DNA of 64,000 bases from Flavobacterium fragile (GTDB taxonomy: Bacteria > Bacteroidota > Bacteroidia > Flavobacteriales > Flavobacteriaceae): the NCBI RefSeq assembly GCF_023634865.1, contig NZ_JAMLJN010000008.1, positions 1 to 64,000 on the forward strand, read 5' to 3'. The notes below the pieces were generated by a model. It was not told the origin of the DNA. It worked only from the letters and a program-made list of their open reading frames with translations, and made no database searches. The position numbers and the translations under genes were made by a program. Below are positions 10,027-18,664 of the stretch, one piece after another; the stretch's first letter is position 1, and every line of letters starts with the position of its first letter.

Positions 10027-10610
10027 GTCCCCATCCATCTTCGCTTTAGCGAACCCTTCAACGCAAACAAAGAAAATCCGCTTCATCAGCGCTCCGCTAA
10101 GCGGACCCCGTTTCATCCGCGTTCCAACAACTTGAGGCAAGATAAGTGTTCAGTCGCAGTTTTCAGTCGCAGAGAAAATCCGTCCCCATCCATCTTCGCT
10201 TTAGCGAACCCTTCAACGCAAACAAAGAAAATCCGCTTCATCAGCGCTCCGCTAAGCGGACCCGTTTCATCCGCGTTCCAACAACTTGAGGCAAGATAAG
10301 TATTCAGTCTCAGTTCTCAGTCACAGATAAAATCCGCCACCATCCATCTTCGCTTTAGCGAACCCTTAAACGCAAACAAAGAAAATCCGTTTCATCAGCG
10401 CTCCGCCAAACGAACCCGTTTCATCCGCGTTCCAAAAACTTGAGCCAAGATAAGTGTTCAGTAACAGTTTTCAGTCACAGAGAAAATCCGTCATCATCCA
10501 TCTTCGCTTTAGCGAACCCTTCAACGCAAACAAAGAAAATCCACTTCATCAGCGCTCCGCCAAACGGACCCGTTTCATCCGCGTTCCAACAACTACTGCT
10601 TCGAGAACCT
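10023..10610. repeat. Four tandem copies of a ~153-bp repeat
   Basis: Copies begin at about 10023, 10175, 10329 and 10482. Each contains, in order, a CCATC block, a short palindrome CGCTTTAGCG, GAACCCTT.AACGCAAACAAA, a hairpin-forming part around CCGCTAAGCGG (changed to CCGCCAAACGG in later copies), CCCGTTTCATCCGCGTTCC and, in the first three copies, a CAGT-rich tail. The fourth copy loses its tail after 'CCAACAACT'. Copies 1 and 2 are nearly identical; 3 and 4 have drifted. Short open frames inside (for example 10440-10759) follow the repeat rather than any protein family, so I treat the unit as non-coding. Confidence 0.95.
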
Positions 10611-10668
10611 CAGCCTCCGTTATCCAAGTTCCTAAAACAAGTTCAAGAACAAATCCAAGAATTTTAAA

Positions 10669-10707
10669 GATTTCTCCAATTATCCAAATCTGTGTTCCAA
10701 AAATCCG
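10669..10707. repeat. Direct repeat flanking the 153-bp array, right copy
   Basis: This is the second copy of the element at 9983-10026. The short motif ATCCG[C/T]GTTCCAA within it also occurs once in every 153-bp unit and again near 10703 and 11043, so it may be the core that expanded. Confidence 0.65.
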
Positions 10708-10742
10708 TGTTCCAAAAACTCAAAACTACACCGATTTTTTTG

Positions 10743-10836
10743 TCATTCCGCCAAAATAGGAATCTCCTACAAAGTAGGCTACTAAACTTTACGCAGTAAA
10801 ACCAACCTTCAACATTCGTTATGCAACACCCAAAAA
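10743..10836. repeat. Dispersed intergenic repeat, copy B
   Basis: It contains ATTCC..GGAAT, a CCTAC-AAA-GTAGG hairpin, then ACTTTAC, TAAAACCAACCTTCA and ATTC, in the same order as 122-212. It lies between the 153-bp array and the second heptamer array. Confidence 0.55.
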
Positions 10837-10881
10837 ACCAAATCGTGTAACTAGTACTTCAAACTTTGTACTTCACCTCAC

Positions 10882-11008
10882 TTCTAAATTCTAAATTCTA
10901 ACTTCTAAATTCTAACTTCGTACCTCTCACTTCTAAATTCTAAATTCTAAATTCTAAATTCACACTTACCCTTCACCCTTCACCCTTCACCCTTAACCCT
11001 TCACTTTT
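10882..11008. repeat. Second heptamer tract (TTCTAA[A/C] then TTCACCC)
   Basis: Two runs of TTCTAAA/TTCTAAC units (10882-10916 and 10931-10958) are followed by TTCACCC/TTAACCC units to about 11008. The seven-base period matches the array at 9511-9748 although the first unit is different. No gene is visible from 9331 to 11129. Confidence 0.85.
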
Positions 11009-11078
11009 CAAAAAAATCCGTATTCCAAAAATCCATCACCATCCGCGTTCCAAAAAAAACAAAACAATCACAAAAAAA

Positions 11079-11108
11079 ACACCCAACAAAGTAACCTTTG
11101 CTGGGTGT
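11079..11108 (-). terminator. Terminator of the 11130-11696 barrel gene
   Basis: A 13-bp stem (ACACCCAACAAAG with CTTTGCTGGGTGT, one G-U type pair) with a short loop is followed on the minus strand by a run of eight T. It lies 21 bp past the stop codon. Confidence 0.85.
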
Positions 11109-11129
11109 CCAATATAGTAAGACTAAAAA

Positions 11130-11696
11130 CTACTGAATAGGTAGAATAATAGAAGCCGCATGAATAATATGATTATTCCCTAACTGTTCTTTTTCAAAAG
11201 CGAATCTTCCTTGTGTTTCCAAACGCAAACCTACAAGTGGTGACAACCAGAAATCTAAAGCAAGTCCAGTATTAAACGTTTGATTCGGAACTCCATCAGT
11301 CCACATAGCACCTAATCCCGCAATAACACTAGCATCAAACCACTTAACATCTACTAAATGAGAATCAAATGTATACAAACCATTAACATTAATAGAAGCA
11401 TAAGTTACATTGCGATCAATCATCATACCATTGTGAAGATTTTCTTTTTCTAATTCATTAAGAAAAAATTGTCCCTCAACACTGAATTTATTGTCAAATT
11501 TTCTTTGAACCGTAAAAGCAGAAACAGTCGGGATCACATTGATATCCTTTGAACTGAAATATTTATCTGCATGTAAAGCATTATTATTCAATAAATTGGA
11601 ACCAAATCCAAACAACCACTTTTTACTAACCTCTTGCTCTTGAGCATAAGAAAAAGTTCCTAATGTTAACAATACTAGTAGAATAGTTTTTTTCAT
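11130..11696 (-). CDS. Outer-membrane beta-barrel protein
   Basis: This 188-residue exported protein has a clear signal peptide ('MKKTILLVLLTLGTFSYAQ', cut after about residue 18). The mature part has the strand pattern of an eight-stranded OmpA-N/OprF-like barrel ('KWLFGFGSNLL', 'NGLYTFDSHL', 'ASVIAGLGAMW', a last strand rich in Ile). It ends at the barrel, without the C-terminal OmpA peptidoglycan-binding domain seen in full-length relatives. It is transcribed separately from the upstream polysaccharide operon (own promoter and terminator), so a direct role in polysaccharide export is only suggested by position. Confidence 0.75.
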   Translation of the reverse strand: MKKTILLVLLTLGTFSYAQEQEVSKKWLFGFGSNLLNNNALHADKYFSSKDINVIPTVSAFTVQRKFDNKFSVEGQFFLNELEKENLHNGMMIDRNVTYASINVNGLYTFDSHLVDVKWFDASVIAGLGAMWTDGVPNQTFNTGLALDFWLSPLVGLRLETQGRFAFEKEQLGNNHIIHAASIILPIQ

Positions 11697-11723
11697 TTTT
11701 TTAATTTTATAAGATTATTTTGT

Positions 11724-11753
11724 CAAAAATACGTATTTTTTTTTAAAATCAAA
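11724..11753 (-). promoter_or_regulatory. Promoter of the barrel gene (TTTG-N18-TATTTTTG)
   Basis: On the minus strand a TTTG (11753-11750) is followed after 18 bases by TATTTTTG (11731-11724). This matches the Bacteroidota sigma factor consensus TTTG-N17-21-TAnnTTTG. Transcription would start about 22 bases before the ATG at 11696. Confidence 0.75.
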
Positions 11754-11782
11754 ATTTCAATGTAAGATATTGAATTTTAAAA

Positions 11783-13090
11783 TTACAACCTGCCATCAAC
11801 AGGAAAATCCAAAAAACCTTTTACATCATAAACAACATGATTAGGTCGTAATAGGGATAAAAGATCTAAATCACGAAATTCTTGATGCGCAACACCCAAA
11901 ACTAAAGCGTCAAATTTCAAATCAGGCAACACTTGAGTGGTAGTAATCCCATATTCATGCAGCACTTCTTCAGGTTTCGCCCAAGGATCATAAACCGTAA
12001 TCTGTATTCCATACTCCCGCAATCCATGAACAATATCAATGATTTTGGTGTTGCGCACATCAGGACAATTTTCCTTAAAAGTAACACCAAGCAACAGAAG
12101 TTGTGCATCATGCAACACAATTTCTTTCTTAATCATCAATTTTACCACCTGAGACGCAACGTACTCTCCCATACTATCATTCATACGACGACCCGCCAAA
12201 ATAATTTCGGGATGATACCCTGCTTCCAAAGCCTTCTGTGCTAAATAATACGGATCCACACCAATGCAATGCCCTCCAACCAATCCCGGCTGGAAAGGTA
12301 AAAAATTCCATTTGGTACCCGCTGCTGCAAGCACCGCCTGAGTATCAATATCGAGTAAATTGAAAATCTTAGCCAATTCATTCACAAAAGCAATATTAAT
12401 ATCGCGCTGTGAATTTTCGATAACTTTGGCAGCTTCAGCCACTTTAATGCTAGGAGCAAGATGCGTTCCCGCTGTAATAACACTACGGTACAAAGCATCC
12501 ACTTTTTGTCCAATTTCTGGAGTAGAACCCGCCGTTACTTTTAAAATTTTTTCAACAGTATGCTCTTTGTCACCCGGATTAATGCGCTCAGGCGAATAAC
12601 CCGCAAAGAAATCAATGTTAAATCGTAAGCCCGATAATTTTTCCAAAACAGGAACACACTCTTCTTCAGTAACTCCCGGATAAACCGTAGATTCATAAAT
12701 CACAACATCTCCCTTTTTTAAAACTTTAGCCACAGTTTCACTGGCTTTGTACAAAGGAGTTAAATCGGGTTTATTGTGCTTATCAACAGGAGTAGGCACC
12801 GTCACTATATAATAATTACAGTCGGCAATAGCTGCTAATTGATCCGAACAAACAAGATAATGCGAACGATCATCTGAAGAGTGCGATTGTAAAACCGATT
12901 GCAACAAATCAGGCGCTACTTCAAGCGTTACATCGATTCCTTGGTTCAATTCCGCAATACGTTGTGCATTGATATCAAATCCCACCACAGGATACTTCGT
13001 AGCAAACAATCGCGCCAAAGGCAGCCCAACATATCCTAAACCGATAATAGCCAGACGGGGTAATGGTGTGATAGGGTGATTTTGAGACAT
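11783..13090 (-). CDS. tviB: UDP-N-acetyl-hexosamine 6-dehydrogenase (TviB/WbpO type)
   Basis: This 435-residue nucleotide-sugar dehydrogenase oxidises C6 of UDP-GlcNAc or UDP-GalNAc to the uronic acid with two NAD+. An N-terminal Rossmann motif ('[10 protein letters not shown]', about residues 16-25), a central dimerisation part and the catalytic Cys motif '[11 protein letters not shown]' (about 265) are all present. The C-terminal UDP-binding domain opens with '[17 protein letters not shown]'. The closest described type is TviB of the Vi capsule. I choose the ATG at 13090: it overlaps by one base (TAATG) the ancestral stop of the broken S23 gene; an ATG at 13102 would add four residues. It is the last gene of the wza operon and fits the epimerase at 15207 as a partner. 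Confidence 0.88.
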   Translation of the reverse strand: MSQNHPITPLPRLAIIGLGYVGLPLARLFATKYPVVGFDINAQRIAELNQGIDVTLEVAPDLLQSVLQSHSSDDRSHYLVCSDQLAAIADCNYYIVTVPTPVDKHNKPDLTPLYKASETVAKVLKKGDVVIYESTVYPGVTEEECVPVLEKLSGLRFNIDFFAGYSPERINPGDKEHTVEKILKVTAGSTPEIGQKVDALYRSVITAGTHLAPSIKVAEAAKVIENSQRDINIAFVNELAKIFNLLDIDTQAVLAAAGTKWNFLPFQPGLVGGHCIGVDPYYLAQKALEAGYHPEIILAGRRMNDSMGEYVASQVVKLMIKKEIVLHDAQLLLLGVTFKENCPDVRNTKIIDIVHGLREYGIQITVYDPWAKPEEVLHEYGITTTQVLPDLKFDALVLGVAHQEFRDLDLLSLLRPNHVVYDVKGFLDFPVDGRL

Positions 13091-13464
13091 TATAAATTCC
13101 ATTTTTCAGGTTCAACAATCATTCGCACCAACATTCCTAATATCATATCGTATTATTTATATAATTTTTCGTATTCTTCAATCGTAACATAATCACAAGC
13201 TAGAGCAAAATCTAGCCATACGTGAGTTTCGGCAGCTTCAGATTCACAATCAGAAAGTTTTGAAACAAAATTTTTAGGATAACGTCTCTTCCTGAAAGCC
13301 TCAGCAAGATTAGCACAAACAGAGCGAGAACTTCTTCTAATTTGATCCGTTAAGGAAAATTTCTCTTCAGCAGGAAAGGATTTAGATAATTGATAAATAA
13401 CCATAGCCGCCTGAAAAGCCGCCTGATAAACCCTTAAATCTTTGTGAGTAGCAATTTTCGCCAT
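13090..13464 (-). pseudogene. Four-helix-bundle (S23) protein gene interrupted by an in-frame stop
   Basis: The frame opens 'MAKIATHKDLRVYQAAFQAA' and follows the S23/'four helix bundle' family (intervening-sequence protein family, usually about 115-125 residues). It meets a TAA at 13155-13153 after 103 residues. Continuing in the same frame gives 20 more codons ending '...[10 protein letters not shown]' and a TAA at 13092-13090 that overlaps the tviB start. '..PEKW' near the end is typical of intact family members, so the first TAA is a nonsense change within the last helix. The 103-residue product may still fold without its final helix. Family members often sit in Bacteroidota polysaccharide loci; their job there is not known. 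Confidence 0.85.
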
Positions 13465-13506
13465 AATTTATAATTTTTAAAACTAACATCCCCCAAGTCA
13501 CCCAAT

Positions 13507-13803
13507 CTCCCTCTCTCCTCATCTCCCTCTCTCCTCATCTCCCTCTCTCCACATCTCCCTCTCTCCTCGTCTCCCTCTCTCCTCATCTCCCTCTCTCCTC
13601 ATCTCCCTCTCTCCTCATCTCCCTCTCTCCTCATCTCCCTCTCTCCACATCTCCCTCTCTCCACATCTCCCTCTCTCCTCATCTCCCGCTCTCCTCATCT
13701 CCCGCTCTCCACATCTCCCTCTCTCCACATCTCCCTCTCTCCTCGTCTCCCTCTCTCCACATCTCCCTCTCTCCTCGTCTCCCTCTCTCCTCGTCTCCCT
13801 CTC
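13507..13803. repeat. 16-bp tandem array, 18 full units plus 9 bases
   Basis: Units are CTCCC[T/G]CTCTCC followed by TCAT, ACAT or TCGT. They run without a break from 13507 to 13794, with a 9-base partial unit to 13803, two bases before the ugd stop codon (TAG at 13808-13806). In the transcribed sense each unit is purine-rich, carries GGAG, and most carry an ATG; the 16-base period moves this through all three frames. The array fills almost the whole gap between ugd and the S23 start at 13464, so it lies inside the operon mRNA. It is a likely variable-number locus. Confidence 0.97.
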
Positions 13804-13805
13804 AA

Positions 13806-15197
13806 CTACATCATCCCAATTCCTTGGTAAACAAATCCTATTTTTTCTAACTCATGTTTGTTTAAGATATTGCGACCATCAAAAACAAAAGCAGGCTTTA
13901 ACATACCATCATATATTTTTTGCCAATCATAGGTCTTAAATTCATCCCATTCTGTTAATACAGCAATAGCATGAGCATTATGACAAGCTTCATAAGGATC
14001 TGAAAACGTGCTTAATAACTTTTCATTATCGTGTTCTGATCTTGTATTTAAGTAATTAATATCAGATAGCATTTGTACTTTTTCTACTTTGGGATCGAAA
14101 ACGGCAATATGAGCTTGCTCTCCCATTAAATCATCCGCAACATAAATAGCAGCAGATTCACGAGTATCATTGGTGTCTTTTTTGAAAGCCCAACCCAAGA
14201 AGGCAATTTTCTTACCAGAAACGGTGTTGTAAAGCGTGCTGATAATGTTTTTAGCGAATCTTCTTTTTTGATGGTCGTTCATAATGATAACTTGTTCCCA
14301 ATAATCCGCCACCTCGTGCAAACCATACGATTTAGCAATGTAAACCAAATTCAAAATGTCTTTTTGAAAACAAGAACCTCCAAAACCAACAGAAGCCTTC
14401 AAGAATTTAGACCCAATGCGACTATCCAAACCGATTGCCCTTGCTACTTCATTCACATCCGCCCCCGTTTTTTCACACAATTCACTCATCGCATTGATAG
14501 AAGAAACGCGCTGAGCTAAAAAGGCATTCGCAGTTAACTTAGACAATTCCGAAGACCAAACATTCGTCGTTAAAATGTTCTCCTTAGGAACCCAATTCGC
14601 ATAAATGTCCACCAAAGCCTGAATCGCTTTTTGCCCTTCAGGAGTAGTATCACCACCAATCAAAACACGATCGGGAGCAAACAAATCTTCCATAGCCGTT
14701 CCTTCCGCCAAAAACTCAGGATTAGACAAAATTTGGAATTGAACACCATTCCCCGTATGATCCAAAATTTCATTAATAGCACTAGCCGTACGAACAGGCA
14801 AAGTAGATTTCTCCACTACAATCTTATCACTTTTAGCGACACGCGCAATTTGACGCGCACACAATTCAATATATTTCAAATCGGCAGCCATTCCCTTCCC
14901 AACACCATACGTTTTGGTAGGAGTATTCACCGATATAAAAATCATTTCCGCTTCTTCAATAGCACGATCAACTTCCGTGGAAAAGAATAAATTTCTGCCG
15001 CGAGCTTCCGCTACTACAGCATCCAATCCAGGTTCGTAAACAGGCAATTTTGACAAATCAGCAGCATTCCAAGCAGCAATTCGTGCCTCATTTAAATCCA
15101 CAACCGTAACTTTAATGTGGGGACATTTTTGAGCAATAACCGCCATAGTAGGACCCCCAACATAACCCGCCCCGATGCAACAAATACTTTTAATCAT
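13806..15197 (-). CDS. ugd: UDP-glucose 6-dehydrogenase
   Basis: This 463-residue enzyme makes UDP-glucuronate from UDP-glucose with two NAD+. It belongs to the longer, animal-like UGDH subgroup: N-terminal '[12 protein letters not shown]' NAD motif, '[15 protein letters not shown]', and the catalytic Cys in '[14 protein letters not shown]' (about residue 272). The C-terminal UDP-binding domain contains '[18 protein letters not shown]'. It supplies an acidic sugar for the surface polysaccharide. It lies 9 bp downstream of the epimerase gene; its stop codon is followed after two bases by the 16-bp array. Confidence 0.92.
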   Translation of the reverse strand: MIKSICCIGAGYVGGPTMAVIAQKCPHIKVTVVDLNEARIAAWNAADLSKLPVYEPGLDAVVAEARGRNLFFSTEVDRAIEEAEMIFISVNTPTKTYGVGKGMAADLKYIELCARQIARVAKSDKIVVEKSTLPVRTASAINEILDHTGNGVQFQILSNPEFLAEGTAMEDLFAPDRVLIGGDTTPEGQKAIQALVDIYANWVPKENILTTNVWSSELSKLTANAFLAQRVSSINAMSELCEKTGADVNEVARAIGLDSRIGSKFLKASVGFGGSCFQKDILNLVYIAKSYGLHEVADYWEQVIIMNDHQKRRFAKNIISTLYNTVSGKKIAFLGWAFKKDTNDTRESAAIYVADDLMGEQAHIAVFDPKVEKVQMLSDINYLNTRSEHDNEKLLSTFSDPYEACHNAHAIAVLTEWDEFKTYDWQKIYDGMLKPAFVFDGRNILNKHELEKIGFVYQGIGMM

Positions 15198-15206
15198 TTT
15201 TTGAAA

Positions 15207-16187
15207 TTATTTTAAATTTTCCCAATACCAACGAATCGCTTCTTCCAATCCTTCCTTCACGGAATGCGTAGGCTGATACCCTAACAAAATCTTCCCTTTA
15301 GAAATATCCGCCAAAGAATGAGGAATATCACCACCACGAGACGGACCATATACCACCTCAACATCCCGAACAGCAGGATCAAATGGCAGTAAATTTTCTT
15401 TTATATACTGAATCAATTCATTCAAAGTAGTACGCTCTCCAAAAGCCGTATTATACACCTGATTCACCGCCTCAGGATTTTGAGTCTGCAAAGCTAAGGC
15501 ATTCATCTGAATTACATTATCAATATAAGTAAAATCACGTGAATAAGTACCATCACCATTTATCACCGGACTTTCATGCTTCATAAACAACGAAATAAAC
15601 TTCGGTATCACCGCAGCATAAGCCCCCTCCGGATTTTGATGCCTCCCAAATACATTAAAATAGCGCAACCCTATAGTTTCTATACCATACGTCTTACTAA
15701 AAACATCCGCATAAAGTTCATTCACATACTTAGTAACCGCATAAGGAGACAAAGGTTTTCCAATCACACCTTCCACCTTAGGCAAACCCTCAGAATCACC
15801 ATAAGTAGAGGAAGAAGCAGCATACACAAAACGTTGCACTCCCGCATCTCTAGCCGCCACCAACATATTCAAAAACCCAGAAATATTCACCTCATTAGTC
15901 GTAATAGGATCATGAATAGAACGAGGCACACTCCCCAGCGCCGCCTGATGCAAAACATAATCCGCTCCCGCAACCGCCATCCTACAAACCTCCAAATCTC
16001 GAATATCACCCTCAACAAGTGTAAAATTAGGATGCTCTAAAAAAGAAACAATATTTTTTCTAAATCCAGTCGAGAAATTATCCAAACAGACTATCTCATT
16101 ATCCTTCAAAAAATACGCACAAAGATTAGACCCAATAAAACCAGCCCCACCAGTAATTACAATTTTTTTACCCTCAATCTTCCCCAT
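15207..16187 (-). CDS. UDP-N-acetylglucosamine 4-epimerase type SDR (TviC/WbpP-like)
   Basis: This 326-residue extended short-chain dehydrogenase carries an NAD-binding 'GGAGFIGS' (about residues 13-20), a Ser-rich active site segment 'YAASSSTYGD' and the catalytic Tyr/Lys pair in 'SPYAVTKY'. 'GLRYFNVFGRHQNPEGAYAAVIP' is the substrate-loop pattern of WbpP/TviC/WbgU-type enzymes that interconvert UDP-GlcNAc(A) and UDP-GalNAc(A). Together with the TviB-type dehydrogenase in the same operon it would give UDP-GalNAcA. Specificity for UDP-GlcNAc rather than UDP-Glc is inferred from similarity and not from a decisive residue. The ATG at 16187 follows the wzc stop by 14 bp. Confidence 0.85.
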   Translation of the reverse strand: MGKIEGKKIVITGGAGFIGSNLCAYFLKDNEIVCLDNFSTGFRKNIVSFLEHPNFTLVEGDIRDLEVCRMAVAGADYVLHQAALGSVPRSIHDPITTNEVNISGFLNMLVAARDAGVQRFVYAASSSTYGDSEGLPKVEGVIGKPLSPYAVTKYVNELYADVFSKTYGIETIGLRYFNVFGRHQNPEGAYAAVIPKFISLFMKHESPVINGDGTYSRDFTYIDNVIQMNALALQTQNPEAVNQVYNTAFGERTTLNELIQYIKENLLPFDPAVRDVEVVYGPSRGGDIPHSLADISKGKILLGYQPTHSVKEGLEEAIRWYWENLK

Positions 16188-16201
16188 CTAAATAATACTT
16201 A

Positions 16202-18655
16202 TTAACCTTTCCTCCAAAATTTATCCATCAACTCCCCCCACTTTGACTTTGACTGTACATCATCATGATATGCTTCACCGTAGCCATATCCATATCCATA
16301 CCCATATCCATATCCATAAATAGCATTCAATTGAAAATCGTTTAATACAACACTAATATTGTGTAATTCACCTCTATTGTGTTTTTCTTTTACGACATTT
16401 AACATTTTCTTTTCAGTAACTCCCTGTCGTGTTACGTACAATGTTGCATCACAAAACTGAACTAATTCCAAAGCATCCGAAACTAATCCTACAGGAGGTG
16501 TATCTAAAATAATATAATCATAACGTTTTTTTAGTTCTTCAATCATTTCAGCCAATGATTCACTCATTAATAGTTCTGAAGGATTTGGAGGTATTGGACC
16601 CGATGGAATAACATCTAAATGTGCAATACTTGTCTTTTGAATAACTTCATCTAACGTTTTTTGACCGATTAAATAATTAACAACTCCAATTAAGTTATTA
16701 ATTTTAAAATCACTAAAAATTCTAGGTTTTCTTAAATCTAATCCTACTATGATAGTATTTTTATCGCTTAAGGCAAAAACAGTTGCTAAATTTATAGAAC
16801 AAAATGTTTTGCCTTCTCCACTTATTGAGGATGTAATCATTAATGTCTTAGCTCCTTGCTTTTGTTGCTTTTTATAAATGAATTGTAAAGAAGAACGTAT
16901 AGCTCGAAAAGATTCAGAAAGTGATGACTTAGGTTTTTCATAAACAGCTAAATTACTTTCTACATCTTTCTTGCCAATTACACCAATAATAGGAATATTA
17001 GTAAGCTTTTGAATATCTTCAATAGTATTAATTTTATTATCAAGTAATACCAAAATAAAGACAATAGTTAATGGTATTAAAAAACCCAGAAATCCAGCTA
17101 AAATATAATTAATACTTGTTTTTGGACCTCTTAATCCCCCACCCACATCTTTAGCTGGATCTAAAAATTTTATATCAGAAATATTAGCCGCTTTTACAAT
17201 TTCGGCCTCACTTCTTTTTTCTAAAAAAGTACTATAAATTTTGTCTTTTAAATTATACTTTCTGGTAATTTTGATGTGCTCTTGTTTGTTTTCTGGAAGC
17301 ACACTAGCCTCTGCTTCTGCTGAAGCAATATTTTTATTGATTAATGACAAATCTAAATATAGTGCACTTTTTGCACTAGTAATATTTTCTAATAGCACTT
17401 TCTTAATAGATTCCATCTCCATTTCAAAGTCAGAAAACAACTTTTTGTTTTTAACTGAATAGGACATGTTAGCTCGTTCTGTTGAAAGCTGTATTAATTT
17501 AGAAATATTACCTACTACATTAGGATCATCTATTCCCGCAACTGAAGGTGCAGGTAGTTTAGAATAATCGGTAGTTTTTTCTAAATAATTTTTTAGCAAA
17601 TTGTAATATGCCATTTTTCTATTTATGGCATCACGTTCCAAATCGTAATTTGAAAGTTTTGAACTTAACAAACTACTATTACCCTCACCTTCTAACTCGA
17701 AAATATTTTTGCCTTTTCTAAACTCTTTCAATTCATTTTCTGCTTCTTTGATTTGCTTTTCCATCTCTTGAAGCGTGCTATCAATAAAACTAATGGTATT
17801 GTTTGCAAATTGATTTTTACTATCTAACTGTATTTTCCTAAGAACATCCACAGTAGTATTTAAATATTCAACCAATCGATATTTGTTTGTACCCTCAAGC
17901 TGCAAACGTATAACCGACAAAGCCTTTGAATCCGCACTAACATCTAAACCTCTGTAAGAAGCTACTGTTGAATTAAAATCATCAAATCGCAAGAAATATT
18001 CTTGATTAGTGTAATCTATAGCTTCAGACTTGATTATTAATTTAAAATATAAAAAAGGTAATTCTACAAGTTCATTAATCTTGTACACTTTTTTAAAAAC
18101 ACCTGACACATTAACTGGTCGAATACTTAAATCGTTATAATGTACAACAGATGCTGAAGTTGCTTCTCCAAAATCCACACTCAATTCATATTGAGTGGGC
18201 GATATAAATTTAATCTTTACGAGTTGTCCAAAAAGTTGCCCTTTAGCTTTATCTATTTCTATATAAAATGGAACTTCTCCATAGACATCTTTAAAAAAAT
18301 ATTCTCCTTGTTTTAAATACTTTACGTAATACTGAAGTTTATCAACGACTAATTCGTTGTGAGATCTAGATTTTAACGTTGTAATAATAGTTTGTACTTT
18401 ATCTGATGTTCCTCCCCAATTAAAAACTAAACTTGTATTGGAGGTAAAAAAAGGATTATTTTCATCTTCAACTACTATTAAAGATTCCATTCCATACAGA
18501 CTCTCCTTTCTTATATTTACATTATAAGCTATGATGAAAGTTATTACAAGAGACAGCAAAAACCACTTCCAATAGGTTAAAATCTTAAAGAAAAAACCCT
18601 TGAAATCAAATGAATTCTGCGACTCAAAAAAATTAAAATCTTTAGTGTCTAACAT
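16202..18655 (-). CDS. wzc: Polysaccharide co-polymerase / BY-kinase (Wzc type)
   Basis: This 817-residue inner-membrane protein controls chain length and export of the surface polysaccharide. The first membrane segment lies about residues 31-47 and the second just before the kinase ('FLGFLIPLTIVFILVLL'). Between them lies a long periplasmic region with coiled coil ('LQEMEKQIKEAENELKEF'). The cytoplasmic tyrosine kinase has Walker A 'SGEGKTF' (about 612), the BY-kinase 'GLDLRKPR' A' motif and 'YIILDTPPVG' Walker B. The C-terminal autophosphorylation tail is unusual: an alternating Gly-Tyr run (about residues 778-792) encoded by near-identical hexamers, then 'EAYHDD'. It follows wza by 9 bp. 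Confidence 0.92.
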   Translation of the reverse strand: MLDTKDFNFFESQNSFDFKGFFFKILTYWKWFLLSLVITFIIAYNVNIRKESLYGMESLIVVEDENNPFFTSNTSLVFNWGGTSDKVQTIITTLKSRSHNELVVDKLQYYVKYLKQGEYFFKDVYGEVPFYIEIDKAKGQLFGQLVKIKFISPTQYELSVDFGEATSASVVHYNDLSIRPVNVSGVFKKVYKINELVELPFLYFKLIIKSEAIDYTNQEYFLRFDDFNSTVASYRGLDVSADSKALSVIRLQLEGTNKYRLVEYLNTTVDVLRKIQLDSKNQFANNTISFIDSTLQEMEKQIKEAENELKEFRKGKNIFELEGEGNSSLLSSKLSNYDLERDAINRKMAYYNLLKNYLEKTTDYSKLPAPSVAGIDDPNVVGNISKLIQLSTERANMSYSVKNKKLFSDFEMEMESIKKVLLENITSAKSALYLDLSLINKNIASAEAEASVLPENKQEHIKITRKYNLKDKIYSTFLEKRSEAEIVKAANISDIKFLDPAKDVGGGLRGPKTSINYILAGFLGFLIPLTIVFILVLLDNKINTIEDIQKLTNIPIIGVIGKKDVESNLAVYEKPKSSLSESFRAIRSSLQFIYKKQQKQGAKTLMITSSISGEGKTFCSINLATVFALSDKNTIIVGLDLRKPRIFSDFKINNLIGVVNYLIGQKTLDEVIQKTSIAHLDVIPSGPIPPNPSELLMSESLAEMIEELKKRYDYIILDTPPVGLVSDALELVQFCDATLYVTRQGVTEKKMLNVVKEKHNRGELHNISVVLNDFQLNAIYGYGYGYGYGYGYGEAYHDDVQSKSKWGELMDKFWRKG
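16281..16322 (-). repeat. Hexamer repeat coding for the Gly-Tyr tail of Wzc
   Basis: Seven near-identical six-base units (plus-strand form CCATAT/CCATAC) encode the alternating Tyr-Gly run of the kinase tail. Slippage by whole units would change the number of phospho-acceptor tyrosines without breaking the frame. Confidence 0.85.
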
Positions 18656-18664
18656 GTCTTTCTA

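Noticed and set aside
10440..10759. Two overlapping frames of 75 and 101 codons
   Set aside because: They run across the last 153-bp repeat unit and its flank and follow the repeat sequence, not a protein family.
13091..13102. Start of tviB at 13102
   Set aside because: The internal ATG at 13090 forms a TAATG overlap with the ancestral S23 stop, the arrangement expected for coupled genes; four extra residues add no motif.
9511..13803. Arrays as possible CRISPR loci
   Set aside because: Units are 7 or 16 bases and directly adjacent, or 153 bases without spacers; there are no 30-base unique spacers between repeats and no cas genes.
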